From NCBI GenBank assembly GCA_001874155.1, contig MPDB01000006.1, forward strand, positions 62,001 through 126,000: a DNA stretch of 64,000 nucleotides, in the 5' to 3' direction. The notes under the pieces are model-generated. The model worked only from the letters and a program-made list of their open reading frames with translations. It was not told where the DNA came from and ran no database searches. The translations under genes and the position numbers were made by a program. The stretch is from Vibrio sp. MedPE-SWchi. GTDB lineage: Bacteria > Pseudomonadota > Gammaproteobacteria > Enterobacterales > Vibrionaceae. Of the stretch, positions 18,653 through 27,096 are shown piece after piece (position 1 is the first letter of the stretch; each line of letters begins with the position of its first letter).

Positions 18653-19298
18653 CTTGCCTAGGTTATTTCTTCTACCTTGCTACTTTTATTCCCCTCACCC
18701 TCTCTTGTACGCGCTTAGAAAGCTCGTTCTTCTAATGACAAAATAGGTACTAAATAAGCATCACTCCCCCACTTAAGATGGGATAAGAGTCCATTCCACG
18801 CTGCGCAACATTTGCTACATGTAAGTTGGATGATGAGTTAATTTTTATCGTGAATTTATTGGGGATATTGCTAATAAATTGGATGGATTCTAGCGTCTTT
18901 CAATAAAAACAGCATGGTAAGATCGTTGTTCTATGATTATTGAGAAGCGAGTCACAACAATACGTCAGATTTAATTTTCACGTATAATTAACGGAGCCAG
19001 TGGCTAGTGACGGAGATCTCAGTAATCCCAACAAAATAAAAACCCCAAACAAAAACAAGGCCCAACAAGTAAGTAAACACTTACAACCAATAGGTTTCGA
19101 CGTCAAAAATGAGATCTTGATCCATCGTAAACACAGAACAAAAAATAAACACAAATCGACATTTTAACGTTTATGACGTAGACCTTGTTAGTTTTAACGT
19201 TTTTAACGGGAATCGTATTTGAAAAAAAGTCCGACACAGTGTTTTCTTATAGGGCCCAAGGCTTACAGGCCACTTTGTAATGAGGAGTATTTAGCACA
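18653..19298 (+). promoter_or_regulatory. Regulatory gap upstream of the chitobiose operon
   Basis: About 650 nt of AT-rich DNA without a gene between the chiS terminator and the leader ORFs of the binding-protein gene. It must contain the chb promoter. Seen here are TATAAT at 18983-18988 in CACGTATAATTAAC without a convincing -35, and a weak Crp-like match, AGTGA-N6-TCTCA, near 19006. There is also an inverted repeat, GTAAG-N6-CTTAC, at 19069-19084, the TTTTAACG repeats at 19162-19208, and a TTGAAA at 19219 without a good -10. In V. cholerae this promoter is bound by ChiS and SlmA. I cannot place their sites with certainty. Confidence 0.6.
19162..19208 (+). repeat. Three TTTTAACG direct repeats in the chb promoter region
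   Basis: TTTTAACG occurs at 19162-19169, 19192-19199 and 19201-19208. The first two copies extend to TTTTAACGTTT and are exactly 30 nt apart (about three helical turns); the third abuts the second. AACGTT at the centre is itself palindromic. The repeats are seen directly. A role as activator (ChiS) sites is inference. Confidence 0.5.
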
Positions 19299-19396
19299 AT
19301 GCTTTTTACAACTCGAAGGATAAACAATGGTATGCCTTGGGGAGTGTTAATCAATTGATGACATTCACATCCATTAGTGAAACTAAACAAAAGTAA
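19299..19396 (+). promoter_or_regulatory. Chain of three tiny upstream ORFs leading into cbp
   Basis: ORF A at 19299-19358 encodes MLFTTRRINNGMPWGVLIN, with GAGGAG about 11 nt before its ATG. ORF B at 19327-19350 encodes MVCLGEC in another frame and has the best site, AAGGA at 6-nt spacing. ORF C at 19358-19396 encodes MTFTSISETKQK. Its ATG overlaps the stop of ORF A (TGATG), and its own TAA lies in the TAAGGA ribosome-binding site of cbp. The arrangement would allow translational coupling into cbp. Whether any of it is translated is unknown. Confidence 0.35.
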
Positions 19397-19406
19397 GGAC
19401 ACAGCT

Positions 19407-21095
19407 ATGACAGCTATGCTTGCCAATTTAAAAAAAACAAAGTTAGCGTTTGCAGTACTTGCAGCAGCGACTACTGTAGTTACAGCACCAATCGCCTCTG
19501 CATCTGAACGTAGTGAACTGACTGTAGTTCCAAAGTTCTTCCCAACTTTCGTTCGTAACTTTAACCCTTATCTACAAACTCAATTAGATACCGTTCAAGA
19601 TTTCATCTATGAGCCACTGGTTGTTTTTAACGAGTTGAAAGGGAATGAGCCAGTATTACGTTTGGCAGAAAGCTACAAAATGTCAGATGACCTAAAGCAA
19701 GTTTCTTTTGTCATCCGTGACGGTGTGAAATGGTCTGATGGTGAAGCGTTTACAGCAGAAGATGTAGCATTTACATTTAACATGCTTAAAAAGCACCCTG
19801 AACTTGACCGTACAGGTATCAATGCACGTTTAGAGAACATCACTGCATCAGGTAATACTGTTACGTTCGATCTAACAGAAGCTAACTCAAACCTTCCATA
19901 CCTTATCAACAAAGTTTCAATTGTTGCTGAGCACGTTTGGAGCAAGGTTGAAGATCCATCGCGCTTCACAAACGAAAACCCAGTCGGTACAGGTCCATTT
20001 ACTGAGATCGAAACCTTCACTCCTCAACTTTACACTCAGTGTCGTAACCCTAACTACTGGGATGCAGACAACCTAGACGTTGACTGTCTACGTTTGCCAC
20101 AAGTTGCTGGTAACGAGCAGTTCCTAGGTCAAGTGTTAAGCGGTCAATTTGACTGGTCTTACTCTTTCATTCCTGATGTAGACAGCACATACGCAGCAGC
20201 AAGCCCAGACAATAAATACTGGTACCCTGCTGGTGGTAGCCAAGCATTTGTATTCAACTACAAATCAGCTGACGCAGGCAAAGCAGAAGCAATCAACAAC
20301 GTTGACTTCCGTCGTGCATTCTCAATGGCTATCGACCGTGAAACTATCATCGAAATCGCATTCTACGGCGGCGGTGTAGTAAACGATTACGCATCTGGTC
20401 TTGGCGCAGCATTCGCTTCTTGGTCTGATGACGAAGTGTACAACAAGTACAAGCCATTCATGACTTACAACGTTGACAACGCTAAAGCACTTCTTAAAGA
20501 AGCTGGTTTCGTAGATACAAATGGCGATGGCTTTGTTGAAACTCCATCTGGTAAGAAGCTTGAGCTAGCTATCCAATCTCCAAACGGTTGGACTGACTTC
20601 AACAACACAGTACAGCTAAGTGTTGAGATGCTAGAAGAAGTAGGTATTAAAGCGAAAGCAGCAACGCCTGATTTCTCTGTATACAACCAAGCTATGCTAG
20701 ACGCGACATATGATGTTGCTTACACAAACTACTTCCACGGTGCAGATCCATACACGTACTGGGATAGCGCTTACCACTCTCGTTTCCAAGCAAACCAAGG
20801 CATGCCTCGCTTTGCACTGCACTACTGGAACGACAAAGAGCTTGATAAAGCACTAGACGGTTTCTACCAAACGGCTGACCGTGATGAGCAAGTTAAGATC
20901 GCTCACACAATCCAAGGCATCATCGCAGAAAACCAAGTAACGGTTCCTGTTATGTCTGGCGCGTACACTTCTCAATACAACACTTCTCGCTTTACGGGTT
21001 GGTGGAATGAAGAGAATCCGCAAGGACGTCCAATGCCAATCACGAACACGCAAGAACGTCTACTTCAAGTACTTGATCTAAAGCCTAAGTCTTAA
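19407..21095 (+). CDS. cbp: Periplasmic chitooligosaccharide (chitobiose)-binding protein
   Basis: A 562-residue solute-binding protein of the SBP_bac_5 (peptide/nickel/oligosaccharide) family. It delivers (GlcNAc)n to the ABC transporter encoded next and, in V. cholerae, represses ChiS when empty. The signal peptide is KKTKLAFAVLAAATTVVTAPIASA, cleaved near SASERS. The binding domain follows with the family pattern GVKWSDGEAFTAEDVAFTFNMLKK and FRRAFSMAIDRETI. I start at the ATG at 19407, which has TAAGGA 7 nt upstream. The track ORF begins at an unsupported GTG. First gene of the operon. A strong stem-loop lies just after its stop. Codon use looks optimised, in keeping with abundant expression. 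Confidence 0.93.
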   Translation: MTAMLANLKKTKLAFAVLAAATTVVTAPIASASERSELTVVPKFFPTFVRNFNPYLQTQLDTVQDFIYEPLVVFNELKGNEPVLRLAESYKMSDDLKQVSFVIRDGVKWSDGEAFTAEDVAFTFNMLKKHPELDRTGINARLENITASGNTVTFDLTEANSNLPYLINKVSIVAEHVWSKVEDPSRFTNENPVGTGPFTEIETFTPQLYTQCRNPNYWDADNLDVDCLRLPQVAGNEQFLGQVLSGQFDWSYSFIPDVDSTYAAASPDNKYWYPAGGSQAFVFNYKSADAGKAEAINNVDFRRAFSMAIDRETIIEIAFYGGGVVNDYASGLGAAFASWSDDEVYNKYKPFMTYNVDNAKALLKEAGFVDTNGDGFVETPSGKKLELAIQSPNGWTDFNNTVQLSVEMLEEVGIKAKAATPDFSVYNQAMLDATYDVAYTNYFHGADPYTYWDSAYHSRFQANQGMPRFALHYWNDKELDKALDGFYQTADRDEQVKIAHTIQGIIAENQVTVPVMSGAYTSQYNTSRFTGWWNEENPQGRPMPITNTQERLLQVLDLKPKS

Positions 21096-21109
21096 TTAGG
21101 TTCTAATTT

Positions 21110-21132
21110 ACGGTGCGCACCTTGCGCACCGT
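21110..21132 (+). terminator. Intra-operon stem-loop after cbp (no T-run)
   Basis: A 10-bp perfect stem, ACGGTGCGCA/TGCGCACCGT with loop CCT, lies 15 nt after the cbp stop. No U-tract follows (CACTTCCCC), so it looks more like a 3'-end stabiliser or attenuator than a full terminator. It would let the binding protein be made in excess over the permeases. Confidence 0.6.
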
Positions 21133-21231
21133 CACTTCCCCTTACTATTGTTGATTATGGCGCTTTGCGTCAGGGGGATTTTTGTCTTAAATCTAGCGCC
21201 AAAACAGGGCTGGGTGACTAAGGTGTGAGTT

Positions 21232-22218
21232 ATGGGTTTCTTTATTCGTCGGTTATCTTTTTATTTGATAGCACTTTTATTTGCAATAACACTGAATTTT
21301 ATTTTGCCTCGAGCGATGCCTGGTGACCCTGTTACCATGATGTTCGCTAATGCAAATTCACAGGTTACACCTGAGCGAATCGCAGCAATGAAAGACCTGC
21401 TTGGATTCGTTGATGGACCAATCTACGAACAGTATTTCATCTACCTAAAAGGTATCCTTACTTGGGACCTAGGTATCTCAATTCAAACGTTCCCTCAAAC
21501 CGTTAATGAAGTTTTGGGTGGCGCTGTTGGCTGGTCTCTTTTCTTAGCGGGTTCTGCAGTAGTACTAGCCTTCTGTATTGGCTCTACGCTAGGTATCTTT
21601 GCTGCATGGAAGCGTGGCAGTAAATACGACGCATTCATATCTCCAGGAATGATGGTAGTTCAAGCCGTCCCTCCAGTGGTCGTCGCAATGTTGGTGCTAT
21701 ACACCTTTGCGTACGGGGCGAAATGGTTCCCATCCACTTACGCTTATACAGCAGGTACGATTCCAGACTGGACAAGCTGGGAGTTTCTGAAAGATGTGGC
21801 TTACCACGCTGTGCTACCACTTTTCTGTGCAACCATCATCCAGATCGGTGGCTTCCTAATCAACATGCGTAACAACATGATTAACCTGCTCAATGAAGAT
21901 TACATCACCATGGCTAAAGGCAAGGGCCTAAGCGAAAACCGTGTTGTCTTCAACTACGCAGCTCGTAACGCCATGCTACCAAGTGTCACCGCACTTTCTA
22001 TGGCATTGGGTATGGCCATCGGTGGCCAGTTAATTATCGAAATGATCTTTAACTACCCTGGTCTTGGTACAGTTCTGCTGAATGCTATCCATGCTCGTGA
22101 CTATCAAGTCCTACAAGGCCAGCTACTCATCATGACTCTATTTATGCTGTTCTTTAACTTCCTAGCCGACATCCTTATCGTGGCACTTGATCCTCGTCTA
22201 CGTAAAGGGGGTAAATAA
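21232..22218 (+). CDS. Chitobiose ABC transporter permease 1
   Basis: A 328-residue inner-membrane permease of the DppB/OppB type. It starts with TM1 directly (MGFFIRRLSFYLIALLFAITLNF) and has five further helices. The cytoplasmic EAA-type loop that contacts the ATPase is near YITMAKGKGLSENRVVFNYAARNAMLP, about residues 225-250. With its partner permease it forms the channel for (GlcNAc)2 import. It follows the binding protein in the operon after a 136-nt gap that holds the stem-loop. Substrate is assigned from the operon and from the V. cholerae homologues; the sequence alone would only say oligopeptide-type ABC permease. Confidence 0.9.
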   Translation: MGFFIRRLSFYLIALLFAITLNFILPRAMPGDPVTMMFANANSQVTPERIAAMKDLLGFVDGPIYEQYFIYLKGILTWDLGISIQTFPQTVNEVLGGAVGWSLFLAGSAVVLAFCIGSTLGIFAAWKRGSKYDAFISPGMMVVQAVPPVVVAMLVLYTFAYGAKWFPSTYAYTAGTIPDWTSWEFLKDVAYHAVLPLFCATIIQIGGFLINMRNNMINLLNEDYITMAKGKGLSENRVVFNYAARNAMLPSVTALSMALGMAIGGQLIIEMIFNYPGLGTVLLNAIHARDYQVLQGQLLIMTLFMLFFNFLADILIVALDPRLRKGGK

Positions 22219-22220
22219 TT

Positions 22221-23246
22221 ATGAAAAACTTAATAAAATTATTCTCGAATAACCATAAGGCACTGGTTGGCTTCTCAATTATCATGCTTTTCATTTTTGC
22301 CGCTATTTTTGCTCCAGTTATCACAAAGTATGAGCCAAATAAGCGAACGGGTAATCCACATGAATACCCTGCATTTGTAGTGAAATCAGCCCAGTCAAAT
22401 CCAGATGGTTGGGTTTCACAAAACCTAGCAGACAGTCGTCGTACGCTTCTTTTGTCAAAGAAAGCTGAACACACATTAGGAACGACTCGTATGGGTCGCG
22501 ATGTTTGGTCTCAAGTCGTATACGGCGCTCGTACTTCTCTAGCCGTTGGCTTCGGTGCTGGTTTAATGGTGTGTATTTTAGCGACGGTCATTGGCGTCTC
22601 CGCTGGATACTTTGGAGGTCGTGTAGACGATGTCTTGTCCGCTGCGATGAACATCATGCTTGTTATCCCACAGCTGCCACTCTTATTCGTAATCGCCGCC
22701 TTTATCGGTGCCGCAGGGCCATTAACGATAGCCCTGGTAATCGGGGCTACCTCCTGGGCTTGGGGGGCAAGGGTTGTGCGAGCGCAGACTCTGTCACTGC
22801 GTGAGAAAGAGTTTGTGAAAGCTGCAGAAGTACTGGGTGAATCATCGTTCAGAATCATCTTTGTTGAAATACTGCCAAACCTGATTTCTATTGTTGGCGC
22901 AAGCTTCATTGGCTCAGTCATGCTAGCCATTATGACAGAAGCGACCCTGTCGTTCTTAGGCCTTGGTAACCCAAGTACCGTCAGCTGGGGCATCATGCTT
23001 TACAACGTAAATACTTCTTCTTCAATGATTGTTGGCGCTTGGTGGGAGCTACTTGCACCATGTTTCGCACTGACATTCTTGGTTGTTGGCCTTGCTCTAC
23101 TCAACTTTGCGGTCGATGAAATTGCCAACCCACAACTACGTTCTCACAAAGGGATGAAGCGCTGGAAAACGCTTGCAGAGAAAGACAAAACTGAGCGCGA
23201 ACCAACTCTACCACCACAAAATTCACTTTGGAGCGGAGACAAATAA
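22221..23246 (+). CDS. Chitobiose ABC transporter permease 2
   Basis: A 341-residue DppC/OppC-type permease. An N-terminal helix (about 15-38) is followed by a periplasmic insert and the motif TLGTTRMGRDVWSQVVYGARTSLAVG, characteristic of this subfamily. Five more helices follow. The ATPase-coupling loop includes REKEFVKAAEVLGES near residues 195-210. Its ATG is 2 nt after the previous stop, and the ribosome-binding site GGGGGT lies inside the end of the first permease gene, so the two permeases are translationally tight. It forms a heterodimeric channel with permease 1. Confidence 0.9.
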   Translation: MKNLIKLFSNNHKALVGFSIIMLFIFAAIFAPVITKYEPNKRTGNPHEYPAFVVKSAQSNPDGWVSQNLADSRRTLLLSKKAEHTLGTTRMGRDVWSQVVYGARTSLAVGFGAGLMVCILATVIGVSAGYFGGRVDDVLSAAMNIMLVIPQLPLLFVIAAFIGAAGPLTIALVIGATSWAWGARVVRAQTLSLREKEFVKAAEVLGESSFRIIFVEILPNLISIVGASFIGSVMLAIMTEATLSFLGLGNPSTVSWGIMLYNVNTSSSMIVGAWWELLAPCFALTFLVVGLALLNFAVDEIANPQLRSHKGMKRWKTLAEKDKTEREPTLPPQNSLWSGDK

Positions 23247-23248
23247 TC

Positions 23249-24232
23249 ATGACTGAACCACTAATTTCTATCCGCAATTTATGCGTAGACTACATTACTG
23301 ACGCGGGCGATGTCCGCGCATGTAACAACGTTAGTTTTGATATTGCACCAGGCGAAGTGTTTGGCCTAGCCGGTGAGTCCGGTTGTGGTAAATCAACGGT
23401 TGCATTCTCTTTGATGCGTCTACATAAGCCACCAGCATTTATCACTGGCGGTGAGGTCATCTTCAACGGAGAAAACATCCTGCAATACAGCGATGAAAGA
23501 ATGCAATCTTTCCGCTGGAGCGAGATGTCAATGGTATTCCAAAGTGCAATGAATGCCTTGAACCCTGTTTTGACTATGCAAGAGCAGTTCTGCGACGTCA
23601 TCATGCGCCACACAAACATGACTCGTGAACAAGCAATCAAACGTGCAGAAGGCCTGCTGGAAATCGTTGATATCCACCCTAGCCGCTTAACGGATTACCC
23701 ACACCAGTTCTCAGGCGGTATGCGTCAACGTTTGGTTATTGCTATTGCTTTAGCACTGAACCCGAAAATGATCATCATGGATGAGCCGACTACAGCACTT
23801 GATGTGGTGGTACAGCGCGAGATCCTACAAAAAATCTACGCCTTAAAAGAAGAGTTTGGTTTCTCGATATTGTTCATTACCCATGACTTGTCTTTGATGG
23901 TCGAGTTCTCTGACCGAATCGGCATCATGTACTCAGGTGAATTGATTGAAGTAGCACCATCTAAAGAAATTCTAGAAAGCCCATACCACCCTTATACGAA
24001 AGGGCTGGGTAGTTCTTTCCCTCCGTTAATCGGACCGAAAACGAAGCTACAAGGTATTCCAGGTAACCCACTTAACTTACTTGAAATCCCACAAGGTTGT
24101 CGTTTCCAAGCTCGTTGTGACCGCGTCCACGAGACATGTACTAAGGTACCGACTAACTTGCGTCAGATAGAAGCTAACCGCTTCTCTAACTGCCACTTAT
24201 ATGGCGAACCTATTGCTCAGGCAAAGGCATAA
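23249..24232 (+). CDS. Chitobiose ABC transporter ATP-binding protein 1
   Basis: A 327-residue ATPase of the DppD/OppD type. Walker A is GESGCGKST, the signature is FSGGMRQRL and Walker B is MIIMDEPTTALD, with the switch His in FITHDL. The C-terminal oligopeptide-transporter extension (QGCRFQARCDRVHETCTKVPT) carries cysteines of the kind that bind an Fe-S cluster in OppD-like proteins. I start at the ATG at 23249, with GGAG about 10 nt upstream, just after the preceding stop at 23246. The track ORF begins further upstream inside the previous gene. It pairs with the next gene as an ATPase heterodimer. Confidence 0.92.
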   Translation: MTEPLISIRNLCVDYITDAGDVRACNNVSFDIAPGEVFGLAGESGCGKSTVAFSLMRLHKPPAFITGGEVIFNGENILQYSDERMQSFRWSEMSMVFQSAMNALNPVLTMQEQFCDVIMRHTNMTREQAIKRAEGLLEIVDIHPSRLTDYPHQFSGGMRQRLVIAIALALNPKMIIMDEPTTALDVVVQREILQKIYALKEEFGFSILFITHDLSLMVEFSDRIGIMYSGELIEVAPSKEILESPYHPYTKGLGSSFPPLIGPKTKLQGIPGNPLNLLEIPQGCRFQARCDRVHETCTKVPTNLRQIEANRFSNCHLYGEPIAQAKA

Positions 24233-24288
24233 ACAGCTCAAATGAGCACAAGACTCTGACGTAGATATAAGAATTTCTGGAGACAATT

Positions 24289-25284
24289 ATGAGCAATGAA
24301 TATGGCGAGCTACTGGTAGAAGGAAAGAATGTCATCAAAGACTTTCCTATCAGCAGTAATACATTACAACAGCCAATGATGCGCGCAATCAACGACGTAT
24401 CTTTCAAGATGTACAAAAGCCGTGGTCTTGCGGTTGTAGGTGAATCAGGTTCTGGTAAATCGACGACGGCAAAAATGATCGCGAAAATGTACGCACCAAC
24501 TGACGGTGTTATTGAGTACAAAGGGCGCGACATTCAAGACATCACGGCTAGGAAAGACCTAATGCACTACCGCGAAGGTGTGCAGATGGTATGGCAAGAC
24601 CCGTTTGGTTCATTAAACCCAACACATAATATTTTCCATCATATTGCGCGTCCGTTAATCATCCACAACAAGGTCTCTGCAAGTAATAAGAAAGAGCTTG
24701 AAGAGCGTGTATATGACTTGCTTGAGCAAGTGGGTCTTATTCCACCAAAAGCGACGGCAGAAAAATACCCGCACCAGCTTTCTGGAGGTCAACGTCAACG
24801 TGTCAACCTAGCACGTAACATCGCCGTTGGTGCAGAGGTTGTACTCGCAGACGAACCGACATCCATGCTTGATGTATCCATTCGTGCCGGTGTGTTGAAC
24901 CTGATGGAAGAGATGAAGTTTGAAAAGCAAATGTCTCTTTTATACATCACTCACGATATCGCGACAGCGCGTTACATTGCTGAAGACATCTCAGTAATGT
25001 ACGTCGGCCACATGGTTGAATGGGGCGACACAGATGAAGTGATTGCTAACCCTCAGCACCCATACACCAAGCTCCTTGTATCAGCGGTACCTGATCCAAG
25101 TAAATCCATCCACACCAAGCTTGAAGGTAATAAGGGTGAAATCCCATTATGGACGCCAGCGTCTGCGGGTTGCCCTTTTGCTGGTCGCTGTACTCACGCC
25201 ATGGATAAATGTAAGGAACACCTTCCTGACGTCACTCAACTGTCAGAGAACCACTTTGTACGTTGTTACTTATACGATTCATAA
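24289..25284 (+). CDS. Chitobiose ABC transporter ATP-binding protein 2
   Basis: A 331-residue ATPase of the DppF/OppF type. Walker A is GESGSGKST, the Q-loop is VWQDPFGSLNP, the signature is LSGGQRQRV, Walker B is VLADEPTSMLD and the switch His is YITHDI. The C-terminal extension has the cysteine cluster CPFAGRCTHAMDKC. It has a clear ribosome-binding site (TGGAGACAATT). It is the last transport gene. A stem-loop and an 85-nt gap separate it from the catabolic genes. Confidence 0.92.
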   Translation: MSNEYGELLVEGKNVIKDFPISSNTLQQPMMRAINDVSFKMYKSRGLAVVGESGSGKSTTAKMIAKMYAPTDGVIEYKGRDIQDITARKDLMHYREGVQMVWQDPFGSLNPTHNIFHHIARPLIIHNKVSASNKKELEERVYDLLEQVGLIPPKATAEKYPHQLSGGQRQRVNLARNIAVGAEVVLADEPTSMLDVSIRAGVLNLMEEMKFEKQMSLLYITHDIATARYIAEDISVMYVGHMVEWGDTDEVIANPQHPYTKLLVSAVPDPSKSIHTKLEGNKGEIPLWTPASAGCPFAGRCTHAMDKCKEHLPDVTQLSENHFVRCYLYDS

Positions 25285-25297
25285 CGACTAAGGCTCT

Positions 25298-25331
25298 ACC
25301 CAGAGCCAAGCCAAGCCGCTTAGCTCTGGGT
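25298..25331 (+). terminator. Intra-operon stem-loop between transport and catabolic genes
   Basis: A 9-bp stem, ACCCAGAGC/GCTCTGGGT with a 16-nt loop, is followed by CTAAAAC, so there is no U-tract. It probably tunes expression between the transporter and enzyme parts of the operon (inference). Confidence 0.5.
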
Positions 25332-25369
25332 CTAAAACATAATAATCATTATAAATTCGGAGATATTTG

Positions 25370-27094
25370 ATGCAGTTACTCACTAACCATATTGGTTATG
25401 AAGTGCAGGGTACTAAGCAAGCAATCATCATGACTAAAGAAGCGACACTCTCTAGCATGACTGCAGCTGTTGTACGCGCAAGTGATCATCAGATTGTTTT
25501 ATCTCTTCCAGTAAGTGCCGGAGAGAAGTGTGCACAGTGGCATCAAGGCTACTTCTTCAACATCGACTTTACGCAATTAGTCACGCCAGGCCATTACTAC
25601 ATTTCATATCAAAATGCCCGTTCAGAAACCTTTGAAGTTTCAGAGGGCGTTTTGATGCAGAAAACATTTTCGGATGTACTGCACTATTTTAAGTCACAGC
25701 GTTGTGGTGGGATTTTTGATCAACAAGATAAGCAAGTACCGCTGCTAGGCACAAATGTCACTGCCGACGTGCATGGCGGCTGGTACGATGCTTCCGGTGA
25801 CGTCAGTAAATATCTGAGTCACCTTTCCTACGCCAATTATTTGAACCCTCAACAAATACCGATGGTGGTATGGAACATGTTGAAAGGGTTAACACTGTTA
25901 GAGAATCACTCAGGTTTTGCTCCTTTTTCTCGCACTCGCCTTACGGAAGAGGCTTTGTTCGGTGCTGACTTCTTAGTTCGGATGCAAAACACTGAGGGAT
26001 TTTTTTACATGACCGTCTTTGACAAATGGAGCAAAGACATCAATCAACGCGATATTTGTGCTTACGAAACTCAAGATGGGCACAAAGGCGATGATTACCA
26101 AGCTGGGTTTCGTCAAGGTGGCGGGGTATCCATTGCAGCCTTAGCGGCCGCTTCTCGTCTATCTGAGCGTGGCGAATACACCCAAGCAGAATATCTAAAC
26201 GCGGCCGAGTCCGGTTACTGGCACCTGGTGGAGTACAACACCCAATACCTAAATAACGGTGAAGAGAACATCATTGATGAGTACTGTGCTTTGCTGGCTT
26301 CAACTGAGCTTTATCGCGCGACAGAAGACAGCAAATACCTCATTCAATCTAGAGAGTGGGCTAAGCGCCTCATGTCTCGCCAGCAGTCAGACTCAACAAC
26401 CGAACATTTTTGGGCTGCAAATACCGATGGTTCACGTCCTTATTTTCATGCTGCTGAAGCTGGACTCCCTGTTACCGCATTGTGTGAGTTCCTTGAAATA
26501 GAAGTAGACACACAAATTATTGAACAAGTGAAAGAAGTTGTTAGATCGGCATGTCAGTTTGAGCTTTCAATCACCGCTAAAGTTTCTAACCCATTTGGCT
26601 ACCCACGCCAATACGTTAAATCAGTAGACAGTGACAAACGCGATGCCTTTTTTGTCGCACAAAACAATGAAAGCGGGTACTGGTGGCAAGGTGAAAATGC
26701 TCGCTTGGGCTCGCTAGCCAGCATGGCGTACCTGGTTCAAACACACCTTGATGATAAGCCGCTTAAACAACAACTCTCAGGTTACGCTCAGGATGCAATC
26801 AACTGGATTGTGGGGCTTAACCCTTACAACATGTGCATGCTCGATGGGCATGGACATAACAACCCAGATTATTTGCCTCAATTAGGTTTTTTCAATGCCA
26901 AAGGGGGTGTCTGCAATGGCATTACCGCTGGCTTTGATAATGAACAAGACATCGCCTTCAACCCTGACGGTCAAAAGGACGACATGCTCCAAAACTGGCG
27001 CTGGGGTGAGCAATGGATTCCGCATGGCGCTTGGTACTTACTCGCCATTATCAACCAATACAAGCACTTTGTTTCTAATACGGGAGAGAAATAA
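25370..27094 (+). CDS. GH9 exo-beta-D-glucosaminidase (endoglucanase-like)
   Basis: A 574-residue glycoside hydrolase family 9 enzyme. The N-terminal Ig-like CelD domain (about 1-90, LLTNHIGYEVQGTKQAIIM) precedes the (alpha/alpha)6 barrel. The catalytic base pair of Asp lies in HGGWYDASGDVSKYLSH, and WIPHGAWYL is near the C terminus. There is no signal peptide, so it acts in the cytoplasm. Vibrionaceae GH9 enzymes at this locus have been described as exo-beta-D-glucosaminidases that release GlcN from the non-reducing end of glucosaminides, despite older names as endoglucanases. The true ATG is at 25370 with CGGAG upstream; the track adds a TTG codon. The kinase gene follows after 2 nt, which fits product phosphorylation. 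Confidence 0.88.
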   Translation: MQLLTNHIGYEVQGTKQAIIMTKEATLSSMTAAVVRASDHQIVLSLPVSAGEKCAQWHQGYFFNIDFTQLVTPGHYYISYQNARSETFEVSEGVLMQKTFSDVLHYFKSQRCGGIFDQQDKQVPLLGTNVTADVHGGWYDASGDVSKYLSHLSYANYLNPQQIPMVVWNMLKGLTLLENHSGFAPFSRTRLTEEALFGADFLVRMQNTEGFFYMTVFDKWSKDINQRDICAYETQDGHKGDDYQAGFRQGGGVSIAALAAASRLSERGEYTQAEYLNAAESGYWHLVEYNTQYLNNGEENIIDEYCALLASTELYRATEDSKYLIQSREWAKRLMSRQQSDSTTEHFWAANTDGSRPYFHAAEAGLPVTALCEFLEIEVDTQIIEQVKEVVRSACQFELSITAKVSNPFGYPRQYVKSVDSDKRDAFFVAQNNESGYWWQGENARLGSLASMAYLVQTHLDDKPLKQQLSGYAQDAINWIVGLNPYNMCMLDGHGHNNPDYLPQLGFFNAKGGVCNGITAGFDNEQDIAFNPDGQKDDMLQNWRWGEQWIPHGAWYLLAIINQYKHFVSNTGEK

Positions 27095-27096
27095 TT

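Noticed and set aside
19001-19025. Crp site in the chb promoter region (AGTGA-N6-TCTCA)
   Set aside because: Two mismatches in the core and no clear promoter spacing; kept only as a remark in the region entry.
19364-19381. Inverted repeat TTCAC-N8-GTGAA just before cbp
   Set aside because: Short and inside the candidate leader ORF C; orientation is opposite to a Crp site and there is no other support.
22511-22996. 161-aa minus-strand ORF across permease 2
   Set aside because: Antisense shadow; the plus-strand frame is a clear DppC-type permease.
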